25,975 nucleotides of DNA from CAKUIA01 sp034180465 (GCA_034180465.1 JAXFOH010000066.1:1-25975); one strand, 5' to 3'; positions 8,141 to 16,689 are shown, counted from the stretch's first letter. Notes: generated by a model not told the origin, from the letters alone. A program made the numbers and translations.

Positions 8141-8214
8141 GACCGCCGAAGGGGCGACTATTTTTGTCCGAATGTTTTTAATGTTTTGACAATCTCCCTT
8201 CGGCGGTCTTTTTT
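8141..8214 (+). terminator. Intrinsic terminator after rplI with an unusually long loop
   Basis: Arms at 8141-8153 (GACCGCCGAAGGG) and 8196-8208 form a perfect 13-bp stem, followed by six T at 8209-8214. The 42-nt loop (8154-8195) is far longer than the 3-8 nt usual in terminators and is T-rich. The structure ends only 20 nt before the dnaB start, so it separates the ribosomal block from dnaB. The loop also contains a perfect TTGACA box. Confidence 0.8.
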
Positions 8215-8216
8215 AT
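8186..8216 (+). promoter_or_regulatory. Candidate dnaB promoter nested in the rplI terminator
   Basis: A perfect TTGACA lies at 8186-8191 inside the terminator loop. A weak -10-like TTTTAT is at 8211-8216 with a 19-nt spacer (a 17-nt spacer would place the -10 on the T run). The spacer is the right arm of the hairpin. Transcription would start near 8222-8224, giving a very short dnaB leader. The poor -10 keeps confidence modest. Confidence 0.4.
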
Positions 8217-8234
8217 GTTTCGTATATTCACTAA

Positions 8235-9653
8235 ATGGCCGATATTAAAAATTTTGCAAAGAAAGACAATTTGCCGCAAAAGGGGCAAATGTCTTTGTTG
8301 GCACCCGAGCTTCCCCATAGCGAAGACGCCGAAATCGGTCTTCTGGCAAGTATGATTTTAGATAGCGACAATTCTACGGTTGTAAACGCCTGCATTGTCG
8401 CAAAGCTTACCCCCGAATACTTCTTTTATCCGAAGCACCAAAAAATATACGCTGCAATTTTGTCGTTAAATTCCGACGGAATGCCTTGCGATATTGTTAC
8501 ATTAACCGAAGCACTACTAAAGAGGGGCGACCTTAATTCGGTTGGCGGGCCCTCGGCAATAGCCGATATTGCAAACAGGCTTGAAAGCTTTGCCCACTTT
8601 AAAACGTGGCTTGAAATTGTGCGCGAAAAATATTTTATAAGGGCCCTTATTCGCTCTTGCACAAAGGCAATAGAAGACGCGTACAAGTCGCAGGGCGATT
8701 TCGAAAATTTTATAGACGGCGTAGAGCAGCAAATAATGCAGATTAGCCAAGACCGGATTTCGGATACGGCGCAAAGCATTAACGGCGAAATAGACAAGGC
8801 TGTAGGCATAATAAACAAAATGATTCAGGGCAAGGGCTCGTATACGGGCGTGCCAACGGGCTTTACCGATTTAGACAACGTAACAAGGGGCCTGCAGAAC
8901 AAGGAAATGATTGTTATTGCCGCGCGCCCGGGTATGGGTAAAACATCTATTGCGCTTAATATGGCGGAATCTGCAATGTTTGCCTATAACAAGCCCACAA
9001 AAGTTTTGGTGTTTTCGCTGGAAATGTCGGCCGACTTGCTTGCAATGCGTATGATATGCTCTAGGGCGAAGCTAGACCAGGAAACTTTGCGCAAGGGCAG
9101 CTTTCTTAACAGCGACAAGCAAAAAGACCTTATTGCCGTGGCAAGAGAGCTTAAAAACGGAATGATGTGGATAGAAGACACCTCCGATATGACGATTTTG
9201 GAGATGCGAGCAAAGGCCCGCCGCATGAAGCAGCAGCACGACATTGGCCTTATTATTGTAGACTATTTACAGCTGCTAAAGGGTACCGACAGCCGCGTTC
9301 CGCGCGAACAGCAGGTTGCCGAAATTTCTAGGGGTATGAAGGCAATGGCAAAAGAGCTTGATTTGCCTGTTGTTGTTCTTGCCCAGCTAAACCGCGAAAC
9401 CGAAAAAGACAACCGCGACCCGCGCCCGAGCGACTTGCGCGAATCGGGGTCTATAGAGCAAGACGCCGACTTGATTTTGCTTTTGAACTGGAAAAAGAAA
9501 GACGGCGACGAGCAGCTTACAAATTCGCAAAGGCTTGTAAAACTTATTATAGCCAAGCACAGAAACGGCCCTACGGGCGTTGTAGACTTGGTGTTTAACA
9601 GAAACTATACACGATTTGACAATTATTTGCCCACAAAAGATGAAAACGCTTAA
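8235..9653 (+). CDS. dnaB: Replicative DNA helicase DnaB
   Basis: DnaB is the hexameric 5'-3' helicase that unwinds DNA at the replication fork and binds primase and the clamp loader. The 472 residues contain an N-terminal DnaB domain (about 28-130: PHSEDAEIGLLASMILD, PEYFFYPKHQKIYAAI, VGGPSAIADIAN) and a RecA-type motor (about 200-465). The motor has Walker A ARPGMGKTS (230-238), FSLEMSADLLAMRM, Walker B LIIVDYLQLL, the VVLAQLNRE motif and SDLRESGSIEQDADLILLL. There is no intein. The ATG starts 20 nt after the terminator T run with no Shine-Dalgarno motif. Its last codons overlap the bamA start by 14 nt, an unusual coupling of replication with outer-membrane biogenesis. Confidence 0.97.
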   Translation: MADIKNFAKKDNLPQKGQMSLLAPELPHSEDAEIGLLASMILDSDNSTVVNACIVAKLTPEYFFYPKHQKIYAAILSLNSDGMPCDIVTLTEALLKRGDLNSVGGPSAIADIANRLESFAHFKTWLEIVREKYFIRALIRSCTKAIEDAYKSQGDFENFIDGVEQQIMQISQDRISDTAQSINGEIDKAVGIINKMIQGKGSYTGVPTGFTDLDNVTRGLQNKEMIVIAARPGMGKTSIALNMAESAMFAYNKPTKVLVFSLEMSADLLAMRMICSRAKLDQETLRKGSFLNSDKQKDLIAVARELKNGMMWIEDTSDMTILEMRAKARRMKQQHDIGLIIVDYLQLLKGTDSRVPREQQVAEISRGMKAMAKELDLPVVVLAQLNRETEKDNRDPRPSDLRESGSIEQDADLILLLNWKKKDGDEQLTNSQRLVKLIIAKHRNGPTGVVDLVFNRNYTRFDNYLPTKDENA

Positions 9654-12060
9654 AGTATTTGCAATGGCGGCAATGTCGCTGTTTATAGCAGGCACGGCCG
9701 CAGCGCAAGCTCAACAGCCTGCGGCGCAGCCTTTGGTAGACCAAATTTCGGTAAAGATAGAAGGCTCGCAAAACGTTTCGAAAGAGGCGATTTTAGCTCA
9801 TATGAAGCTTAGAAGCGGAATGCAGTTCGACCAAAAGGCGTTGGACGCTTCAATACGCAGCCTTTATTCTACAGGGTTATACGACCACGTTGAGGCTAAA
9901 AAAACTTTGGACATAGGCGGCAGAATGGACATTGCCCTAAAGGTTATAACACGCCAGCGCATAGGGCAGGTTGTTTTTAAGGGCAACAAACGCTATTCGG
10001 CATCGCGCCTAAGCGACGAAATTCAAACCTATTCGGGCGCGCCATTAGACGAAATTAAAATCAAAAAAGACGTAGACAAACTTAAGGAATTTTACCGCAA
10101 AAAGGGCTATTCATTGGCGAAGATTAAATATTCGGTAGAGCGCAACAAAGAAACGGGTGTCGGCGCAGTTATTTTTGACATAAACGAGGGCGGCGACATT
10201 AAAATAATAAACATACTGTTCGAAGGTTCGCCCCAGTTGGAGGAAGAAGGCTCTAGTTTTTGGACAAAGGCTTTGAATATGATTCAAACCAAAAAGGAGG
10301 AAAAGTCCGCCCAAATAAAAGTTTCGGCCGACGACCTTTTGGGTATAATGAAAACCGATACCTGGATTCCCGTAATTTCATACCTTACCGACAACGGTCG
10401 CTTTAAGGAAAGCGAGCTTGAAGACGATATCGAGAAAATTAAAAACTACTACCGCAATTTGGGCTATCTGGACGTTGAAATAGACGAGTCGAAAATAAGG
10501 TTCGAATTTCCCGACGCCGACAACCCCGGCGATATGAATTTGATTATTTCAATAAATGAAGGTCGCCAATATAAAACGGGCAAAATTACAATGAAAGGCA
10601 ACAAGCTTTTCGATACCGATTTGCTTATGCAGCTGCTCGACATTTACGAAGGCGACGTATTTTCGCCCGCCAAGGTAGATTCTTCTGCCGAAAGCATTAG
10701 AGACTACTACGGACAATACGGCTATTTGGATTCTTTTGCCAGAATGAAGCGCAAGCCCAACCTAAAAACTGGCGCAATCGACTTGGAAATAGAGATTGTA
10801 GAAAGCGAAAGATTTTATTTGGAGTCTATATATATTAGCGGCAACGAAAAGACCAAAAGCGAAGTTATTTTGCGCGAATTGGCACTTGCCCCCGGCGAAA
10901 TTTTCGACTTGGTAAGAATGAAGGATTCCGAAAACAGGCTTAAAAACACAAGGTTTTTCGACGAAGTAAAACTTAGCCCCGAAGCTTCCGGCATTCCCAA
11001 CAGGCGCAATCTTAAAATTACGCTTAAAGAGGGCAGAACGGGTAATATCACATTCGGCGCGGGCTTTTCTACGGTCGAAAACCTGGTCGGCACTGTTGAA
11101 TTGACCCAAACAAACTTCGACTGGCGCAAATATAGCAACTATTTTCAGGGCGCGGGGCAAAAATTCCGCATAAGGGCGTCTATAGGTTTGTATTCTAATC
11201 AGGTTATAGTAAGCTACGAAGAGCCTTGGGTGTTCAACCGCGAATTGGCGTTTGGTACCGAGCTTTTCAGAACCGATTCGGGCTATTATTCCGACTACTA
11301 TTCCGAAGTTAGGTTGGGGGCAACTTTCTACTTAAGAAAGCGCATCTACGAGCTTATAGAAACAAGGCTTTCGTATACGGTAGAAGACGTACAAATCTAC
11401 GACGTAAGTTCCGATGCTCCCTCGTTTATTAAAGACGAAGCCGGGCATCGTTCCATCTCGCAGGTTGGGCTAAGCTTTTTAAGAGACAACCGCGACAATT
11501 ATATGATGCCCACAAGCGGTACAAGGTTTGAACTTTTGCAAAACGTAGCAGGTGGTCCCCTTATGGGGCAGACAAACTTGTATAGGCTTGAAGGCAGGGC
11601 AGGCTGGTGGATTCCCACCTTTGAATGGGGGTCTCAAGTGCTTTCGTTTGTAGGCAGGGCGGGCACCGTTATGGGCTACAATAACAAAGACGTTCCGTAT
11701 TTCGAAAAATACTTCTTGGGCGGCGGCTACAATATGCGCGGCTTTAAATACCGCAAAGTTGGCAGGCTAGACTCGGCAACAAAAGAACCTTTCGGCGGCG
11801 ACAGCTTTGCGTATTTGTCGGTAGAATATTCGGTTGAAGTGTTCAATCCCGTAAGGTTTGCCGTGTTCTATGACATTGGCTTTGTAAATGCCAACGATTG
11901 GGATTGGGACCCTTCCGACTATAATTCCGATTTCGGTATAGGCTTAAGAATTGTGCTTATGGGAGCACCCATGCGCATAGACTTGGGCTTCCCAATGCGC
12001 ACAAGCGAATATAACGACAACGGAATGCAGTTTAACTTCTCTTTCGGAACGGTTTTTTAA
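9640..12060 (+). CDS. bamA: Outer-membrane protein assembly factor BamA
   Basis: BamA is the core of the BAM complex that folds beta-barrel proteins into the outer membrane. The 806-residue precursor starts MKTLKVFAMAAMSLFIAGTA with probable signal peptidase cleavage near residue 25 (AAAQA/QQ). Five POTRA domains are inferred at about 33-103, 106-185, 186-307, 310-388 and 390-465; the third is the longest. A 16-stranded barrel follows (about 466-806) and ends in the aromatic signal GTVF. The loop 6 motif is MRGF (Arg700) instead of VRGF, and the essential Arg-Gly-Phe is kept. The ATG at 9640 is chosen because it gives a clean signal peptide; a TTG at 9616 would add eight residues ahead of it. 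It overlaps dnaB by 14 nt, and ompH follows after 68 nt. Confidence 0.96.
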   Translation: MKTLKVFAMAAMSLFIAGTAAAQAQQPAAQPLVDQISVKIEGSQNVSKEAILAHMKLRSGMQFDQKALDASIRSLYSTGLYDHVEAKKTLDIGGRMDIALKVITRQRIGQVVFKGNKRYSASRLSDEIQTYSGAPLDEIKIKKDVDKLKEFYRKKGYSLAKIKYSVERNKETGVGAVIFDINEGGDIKIINILFEGSPQLEEEGSSFWTKALNMIQTKKEEKSAQIKVSADDLLGIMKTDTWIPVISYLTDNGRFKESELEDDIEKIKNYYRNLGYLDVEIDESKIRFEFPDADNPGDMNLIISINEGRQYKTGKITMKGNKLFDTDLLMQLLDIYEGDVFSPAKVDSSAESIRDYYGQYGYLDSFARMKRKPNLKTGAIDLEIEIVESERFYLESIYISGNEKTKSEVILRELALAPGEIFDLVRMKDSENRLKNTRFFDEVKLSPEASGIPNRRNLKITLKEGRTGNITFGAGFSTVENLVGTVELTQTNFDWRKYSNYFQGAGQKFRIRASIGLYSNQVIVSYEEPWVFNRELAFGTELFRTDSGYYSDYYSEVRLGATFYLRKRIYELIETRLSYTVEDVQIYDVSSDAPSFIKDEAGHRSISQVGLSFLRDNRDNYMMPTSGTRFELLQNVAGGPLMGQTNLYRLEGRAGWWIPTFEWGSQVLSFVGRAGTVMGYNNKDVPYFEKYFLGGGYNMRGFKYRKVGRLDSATKEPFGGDSFAYLSVEYSVEVFNPVRFAVFYDIGFVNANDWDWDPSDYNSDFGIGLRIVLMGAPMRIDLGFPMRTSEYNDNGMQFNFSFGTVF

Positions 12061-12068
12061 AAAACCGT
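12049..12068. repeat. 20-bp perfect palindrome across the bamA stop codon
   Basis: Positions 12049-12058 are the exact reverse complement of 12059-12068 (outer arms ACGG and CCGT, AT-only centre). It includes the last bamA codons and the TAA stop. As RNA it could form an 8-bp stem with a TTAA loop, but it is AT-rich and lacks a following T run, so it is a poor terminator. It could protect the bamA 3' end, bind a dimeric protein, or be chance. Confidence 0.5.
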
Positions 12069-12128
12069 AAAAATTTGGGAACAAAAACCGATAAAAGCTT
12101 ACCAATATAACAATTAAACCAAATAATT

Positions 12129-12695
12129 ATGAAAAAACTATACACGACATTGTTTGCGGCGTTTTTTGCGGCCGCTCTTAACGCGGCTCCAGTAGTCCTT
12201 GTTATGGATATGCAAAAGGCCCATATGAACTACTACAAGGCAAAGGAAGCCCAACAGCAGTTGCAGGCTTCGGCTCAGGCTACAAAAGACGAGCTTGGCA
12301 AAATGGACGTTAAACGTCAGGCTTTGATTAAAGACTTAAAGGCGGTAGAAGAAAAATTGCAAAACAAGGCTTTAACCGACGATGCCAAAAAGAAGATTGT
12401 AGAAGAAGCCCAGCCCAAAATGGCAGAATTGCGCCAGTTAGAGCAAAATATGCAGCAAATGTCGCAAAGCACACAGCAAAGGCTTAACCAAAATGCCCAG
12501 CAAATTGGCCTTCAACACCGTAAGGAAATTATGGAAGTTGTAAACAAGATTGCAGCCGCCAAGAAGGCAGACTTTGTTCTCGAAAAGAACGCGCTATACT
12601 TTTCGAAGCCCTCGGCAGACATAACCGACGAAGTTATTGCCGAAATCAACAAGAACGCCCCTGCCGACGTTCCCGCGCTTCCCGCAAAGAAATAG
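12129..12695 (+). CDS. Periplasmic chaperone of the OmpH/Skp family
   Basis: Proteins of this family hold unfolded outer-membrane proteins in the periplasm before BamA inserts them. The 188-residue precursor has a signal peptide MKKLYTTLFAAFFAAALNA with cleavage near residue 19. A short strand VVLVMDMQKA follows, then a long coiled coil (about 35-150) rich in Gln, Lys, Ala and Glu. It closes with the strand FVLEKNALYFSKPSADITDEVI, typical of OmpH (normally VLxxxAVLYxxPxxDITxxVI). Lying 68 nt after bamA, it reproduces the common bamA-skp order. The usual lpxD-fabZ-lpxA followers are absent; a terminator comes next. The leader lacks a Shine-Dalgarno motif. Skp itself is called only at family level. 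Confidence 0.92.
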   Translation: MKKLYTTLFAAFFAAALNAAPVVLVMDMQKAHMNYYKAKEAQQQLQASAQATKDELGKMDVKRQALIKDLKAVEEKLQNKALTDDAKKKIVEEAQPKMAELRQLEQNMQQMSQSTQQRLNQNAQQIGLQHRKEIMEVVNKIAAAKKADFVLEKNALYFSKPSADITDEVIAEINKNAPADVPALPAKK

Positions 12696-12719
12696 TTGCT
12701 ATTAAAAACTTTTTAACTG

Positions 12720-12751
12720 GGTGCAGGCCTTTTTGGGCTTGCACCTTTTTT
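12720..12751 (+). terminator. Intrinsic terminator after ompH
   Basis: GGTGCAGGCC at 12720-12729 pairs with GGCTTGCACC at 12736-12745 (one G-T pair) around a short T-rich loop, followed by six T at 12746-12751. It ends the bamA-ompH transcript 25 nt after the stop. The rest of the gap to guaB (12752-12907) holds no ORF with coding support. Confidence 0.85.
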
Positions 12752-12860
12752 GTGCATTTTTGCCGCAAAATATGCAGTTAGTTTGCCTTGTATGCCCGGT
12801 TTGTTGCCGGCAATATGCTCGGCAAAATTTCTGCAAAATAAAAAATTTTTCAATAAAAAC

Positions 12861-12900
12861 TTGTTTTTTTTACACTTTTAGTATATTCCCCTTTAGGGAA
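12861..12900 (+). promoter_or_regulatory. Candidate guaB promoter with an overlapping inverted repeat
   Basis: TATATT at 12882-12887 is a fair -10 box, 20 nt before the guaB ATG. The -35 is weak (TTGTTT at 12861-12866, 15-nt spacer). An inverted repeat TTCCC (12886-12890), CTTTA loop, GGGAA (12896-12900) overlaps the -10, the predicted transcription start and the region just before the start codon. It could be an operator or an initiation-masking hairpin. AGGGA within it is the nearest thing to a ribosome-binding site. Confidence 0.4.
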
Positions 12901-12907
12901 ATAAACT

Positions 12908-14470
12908 ATGAAAACTAAGCTTAACAAGTACGACAAACTGTTTTTCCGCAGTGCGGACGATTTCTTCCCCGAAATGGCTCCCGAAGCGTTGACTTACGAC
13001 GACGTTTCGCTGGCCACGGAATATTCGCAAATTTTGCCCCGTCAAACCAGGGCAGACACTTCTCTTTCCGACAGGATAAAGCTTTCTACCCCCATTATCT
13101 CGTCGGATATGGATACGGTTACCGAATATAAAATGGCTATTGCAATGGCCAGAAACGGCGGCTTGGGGCTTATCCACTACAATATGTCGCTGGAAAACCA
13201 GGTAAAGCAGGTTGCCAAGGTTAAAAACTACATTCACGGGCTTATTCAAGAACCCGTAAAAGTTTCGCCCGAGCTTTGCATTGGCGACGTTCTGCACACA
13301 ATAGAAGAACATAAATACCGCTTTAGAACTTTTCCCGTTGTAGACGAAAAGGGCAACTTGGTCGGCTTGTTGCCAGGTAGCGTTGTTAAAGAAAGATACG
13401 CCGCAATGAAGGTTTGCGAAGCTATGACGCAGCGCAAAGACCTCTTTACAATTTCGGTAGACAAACTAGGCAAAAACCCGATAGACGCCGCCGACAAATT
13501 CTTTACCAAAAACTTCGGCGTGCACAAGCTTTTGGTTGTAGACAAAAGCGACAAACTAAGGGGCTTGTTTACACTTAGCGACATAGAGCAGATTATAAAC
13601 GACAACCAGTCGATGGTAAAAGCCTCGCGCGATTCAAGCTTTAGGCTTATGTGCGGTGCTGCCATTTCGCCCCTGCGCGACAAAAACGGCAATCTCGACA
13701 AAGACAGAATTTTGGGGCATTTGCACAATTTGATGAAAGCGGGGGTAGACGTTGTTGCGGTTTCCACCGCCCACGGCTATACCTCGGGCGTAGGCGAAAT
13801 GGTTCGCTTGGTTCGCTCGGCAAGCAAAGATATTACCATTATTGCGGGCAACGTTACCAACGCAGGCGGCGTAGAATTTTTGGCGAATGCAGGTGCCGAT
13901 GCAATCAAGATTGGTCAAGGTCCGGGCTCTATATGCACAACAAGAATTGTTGCGGGCGTAGGCATTCCCCAGCTTTCGGCGTTGTATGTATGCTCTAAGC
14001 AGGCAAAAGAGTCGAAGGTAAGGATTATCGCCGACGGCGGCATTACAAAGTCGGGCGATATGGTAAAGGCATTGACTTTAGCCGATGCCGTTTTGTGCGG
14101 CAGTTTGTTGGCGGCTTGCCCCGAAGCTCCCGGTCAAATAATGGAAATTAACGGAAAGTCGTATAAGCAATATCGCGGTATGGGTTCGTTGGCGGCAATG
14201 AAAGACGGCAGCGCAGCCCGCTACGGACACGATTTTAAAGTTAAAACCGACAAGATTACCGCCGAAGGCATAGAAGCTTTAAAGGAATTGTCGCCCGATT
14301 TGGATACATTGATTGCCCAGTTTGTAGGCGGCATACAAAGCGGCATGGGCTATATAGGGGCTGCAACCTTAGCCGAGCTTAAGTCAAAAGCGCGTTTTTG
14401 CCGCATAACGAATGCAGGCCAAAAAGAAAGCTTCCCCCACGATGTTATAGAGGTAAAAACAAACAAATAG
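12908..14470 (+). CDS. guaB: Inosine-5'-monophosphate dehydrogenase
   Basis: IMPDH oxidises IMP to XMP with NAD+, the committed step of GMP synthesis. The 520 residues form an (alpha/beta)8 barrel interrupted by a CBS-domain pair (about 113-235), which usually binds regulatory nucleotides. Visible landmarks are MDTVTE (68-73), the catalytic loop GPGSICTTR with Cys343, ADGGITKSGD (375-384), RGMGSLAAM (423-431), the flap Arg438-Tyr439 and Glu453. Unusual points are Ser286 in STAHGY, where most IMPDHs have Asp, and the conserved VPYKG segment after the flap, which is replaced by LKELSPD. The catalytic Cys and Arg-Tyr pair favour a working IMPDH over a GMP reductase. It is flanked by terminators, so it is probably monocistronic. 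No guaA is in the window. Confidence 0.94.
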   Translation: MKTKLNKYDKLFFRSADDFFPEMAPEALTYDDVSLATEYSQILPRQTRADTSLSDRIKLSTPIISSDMDTVTEYKMAIAMARNGGLGLIHYNMSLENQVKQVAKVKNYIHGLIQEPVKVSPELCIGDVLHTIEEHKYRFRTFPVVDEKGNLVGLLPGSVVKERYAAMKVCEAMTQRKDLFTISVDKLGKNPIDAADKFFTKNFGVHKLLVVDKSDKLRGLFTLSDIEQIINDNQSMVKASRDSSFRLMCGAAISPLRDKNGNLDKDRILGHLHNLMKAGVDVVAVSTAHGYTSGVGEMVRLVRSASKDITIIAGNVTNAGGVEFLANAGADAIKIGQGPGSICTTRIVAGVGIPQLSALYVCSKQAKESKVRIIADGGITKSGDMVKALTLADAVLCGSLLAACPEAPGQIMEINGKSYKQYRGMGSLAAMKDGSAARYGHDFKVKTDKITAEGIEALKELSPDLDTLIAQFVGGIQSGMGYIGAATLAELKSKARFCRITNAGQKESFPHDVIEVKTNK

Positions 14471-14492
14471 TTTTTAGCCCTAAAAAAATTAA

Positions 14493-14527
14493 AACGCCCG
14501 CATTGCAAAAAAGTGCGGGCGTTTTTT
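14493..14527. terminator. Bidirectional terminator between guaB and cheA
   Basis: AACGCCCGCA at 14493-14502 pairs perfectly with TGCGGGCGTT at 14514-14523 across an 11-nt loop, followed by T to 14527. On the opposite strand the same stem is followed by a T-rich tract. It sits between convergent guaB and the chemosensory operon and probably serves both. Confidence 0.85.
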
Positions 14528-14547
14528 GTAACATTTTTGCGTTGCCG

Positions 14548-16689
14548 TTATTGCGGGGGCAGCAGTCCCCTTAGTGCTTTTGCAAATTCCTGCGTGTTTA
14601 GCGTGTTTTTAGAAAGATACAAAGTTGCCCCCGCCTGCATCCCCGTTTTTATATCGTTGGGTGAATCTTTGTAGGAAAGCAGCACTACGGGAATATTCTT
14701 TAAAAATTCGGCGCTTCGTATTTTCTCTACAAGCTTAATTCCGTTCATTCGCGGCATATCTACATCGCTTACAACAATGTCGTATTTTATAAGCTTCATT
14801 GCATTTACGGCGTCTACGCCGTCTATTGCAGTATCCGTTAAATAGCCTATGTTTTTAAGTATTTTAGCCGTCTTTTCCCTAACGGTTTTCGAGTCTTCAA
14901 CCAGCAAGGCACGCTTGTGCTTGTCGTCGGATTTCGATTTTTTGCCCAAACCGTTAATAATCGAGTCGGTGTCTAAAATAATTATTGGGTTCGATTCGTT
15001 GTCTATGGCATATGCCCAAACCGAGGCAACCTTTTCCAGCAGTCTGTCTAGCGGGCGAATCACCAACTCGGCTTCGCCTACAAGCTCGTCTACTTGCATT
15101 GCATATAGCTTATCTTTCTTTATAAGAACAAAGTTCTTTTGCGTTTCGGAGTCTTCGCCAATCAGCAATTCTTTTTTTAGATTTATAATTTCTATGTTTT
15201 GCCCTTCGAAATTAAGAATGTTGCCCGAAATTTGCGCCTGATTGCCCGAAACTGTTTTTAGGATTTTTTCAAGCGCAAAAGCGTAGGGCTGCCCGTTTAA
15301 TTTTGCTATAATGCAGTTTAGCACCGAGCGGCTAATTGGCAGCATAAGCGTAAAGACTGTGCCTTGGGCAACTTTAGACTCTATCTTAACAGAGCCGCCA
15401 ATTTCCTGCAAAAAGCTTAAAACAACGTCTAGCCCAACGCCCCTGCCGCTTATTTGCGTAAGCTTTTCGCTCATCGAAAAATTCGGCAAAAACAAAAATG
15501 CGTAAATTTCATCGTCGCTCATCATATCCAGTGTAGGCTTGTCGGAAAGCCCCTTTGCAACAATTTCCGACTTAAGGCGGTTTATGTCTATGCCGGAGCC
15601 ATCGTCGGCAATTTTAAGCACAAACATAGAGCGCGAGTGCACAGCCTGAATTGATATTTTGCCGCGTTCGGGCTTGCCCAAAAGCCTGCGAAGCTGCGGG
15701 TCTTCTATTCCATGGTCGCAGGCGTTGCGTATTATGTGCATAATGCAGGTTTCAAGCCTCTTTAAAAGTTTTCTGTCTATAAGCGAACTTTCGCCCGAAA
15801 CCGAAAAGTCTATCTGTTTGTTCAGGCTTTTTGCAAGGTCTCTAACCATTCTTGGCACCGCAACAAGAATGTCGCTAATTGGGCGCATTGTTCCCGAAAC
15901 CGCCTCGGAGTGCAGCCTGTCCGACAAGTCGGTGTTTTTGTTTGAATATTCTACAAGCGTTTCAAGATTTGTCGCTATTTTAACAAGCGCGTTTTCCAAA
16001 ATTCTCTTGCTTGTTTTCAACGCCGACAAAACTTCTTTAGACCCGTTCGAAGCTTCTAGCTCTAATATGCACGAGTCTATTTTAAACACCGCGTTTTGGG
16101 TATAGTTTTTAATTTGCGAAATGTCGCTTTGCACCGAGTGTATGCGCCTGTTTTCTATAAGGCTTTCCGCGCTTAAAGACATCAGTCTGTTTAGGTAGTC
16201 GAACGAAACTTTGATGGAATCGTCGTCGGCTGCGTTTTGCGTGTTTTGGGCAGGCGAAACCTTGGGCAGGCTTACCGATTTTTTGTTTAAAATATTGTCT
16301 ATGGCGGCAATCAACGCCTCGCAATATTCCGTATTTTCCTTTTTAAACGAGTTTGCAACCAAAGCCTTTATGTAGTCGGAGCACGCAAACAAAACGTCGT
16401 TCGACTGCGGCGAAACCTTTATTTTGCCGCTTTGCAAAGCAACAAAAAAGTCCTCCATCTTGTGGGCTAGGTCGGTTATGCGCGTTAGCGAAACAAGTCG
16501 CGAAGCCCCTTTTAAACTGTGGCAGTCGCGCATAAGCTCGGTTATAAGCGAAATGTTTTCTGGATCTTTTTCAAGCTTAAGCAGGTTTGCGTCTATGTTT
16601 GCCGAGCGCAGTTGCGCTTCGTCCATAAACAGGTGCAAAATGGCGTCGTCGGCGTTAAGGTTTGTGTTGTCGTTTAAGTCGGTGTTCAC
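14548..16689 (-). CDS. Hybrid chemosensory histidine kinase CheA with C-terminal receiver
   Basis: CheA-type kinases autophosphorylate on an Hpt histidine under receptor control and pass the phosphoryl group to a receiver. The 713 residues are ordered as: Hpt (about 12-135, His57 in CHSLKG); no CheY-binding P2 domain; a long helical dimerisation segment (about 160-290); HATPase (about 300-450) with HIIRNACDHGIE, DDGSGID and GRGVGLDV; a CheW-like P5 domain (about 455-580); and a fused receiver (593-713) with Asp642 (SDVDMP), Ser672 and Lys694. The start is GTG, overlapping the cheW TGA by 4 nt (GTGA), with an AGAAGG ribosome-binding motif just upstream that supports it. This layout resembles WspE/FrzE-type kinases of alternative-function pathways. 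It ends at the shared terminator. Confidence 0.93.
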   Translation of the reverse strand: MNTDLNDNTNLNADDAILHLFMDEAQLRSANIDANLLKLEKDPENISLITELMRDCHSLKGASRLVSLTRITDLAHKMEDFFVALQSGKIKVSPQSNDVLFACSDYIKALVANSFKKENTEYCEALIAAIDNILNKKSVSLPKVSPAQNTQNAADDDSIKVSFDYLNRLMSLSAESLIENRRIHSVQSDISQIKNYTQNAVFKIDSCILELEASNGSKEVLSALKTSKRILENALVKIATNLETLVEYSNKNTDLSDRLHSEAVSGTMRPISDILVAVPRMVRDLAKSLNKQIDFSVSGESSLIDRKLLKRLETCIMHIIRNACDHGIEDPQLRRLLGKPERGKISIQAVHSRSMFVLKIADDGSGIDINRLKSEIVAKGLSDKPTLDMMSDDEIYAFLFLPNFSMSEKLTQISGRGVGLDVVLSFLQEIGGSVKIESKVAQGTVFTLMLPISRSVLNCIIAKLNGQPYAFALEKILKTVSGNQAQISGNILNFEGQNIEIINLKKELLIGEDSETQKNFVLIKKDKLYAMQVDELVGEAELVIRPLDRLLEKVASVWAYAIDNESNPIIILDTDSIINGLGKKSKSDDKHKRALLVEDSKTVREKTAKILKNIGYLTDTAIDGVDAVNAMKLIKYDIVVSDVDMPRMNGIKLVEKIRSAEFLKNIPVVLLSYKDSPNDIKTGMQAGATLYLSKNTLNTQEFAKALRGLLPPQ

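Noticed and set aside
12721..12918. Small open frame between ompH and guaB
   Set aside because: It starts inside a terminator stem, contains Cys/Phe-rich AT sequence, runs over the guaB promoter candidate and start codon, and resembles no gene.
12908..14470. guaB as a GMP reductase or GuaB1-type enzyme
   Set aside because: CBS domains, GPGSICTTR, the Arg-Tyr flap pair and the SGMGYIGAATLAEL segment all fit IMPDH better, despite the odd substitutions.
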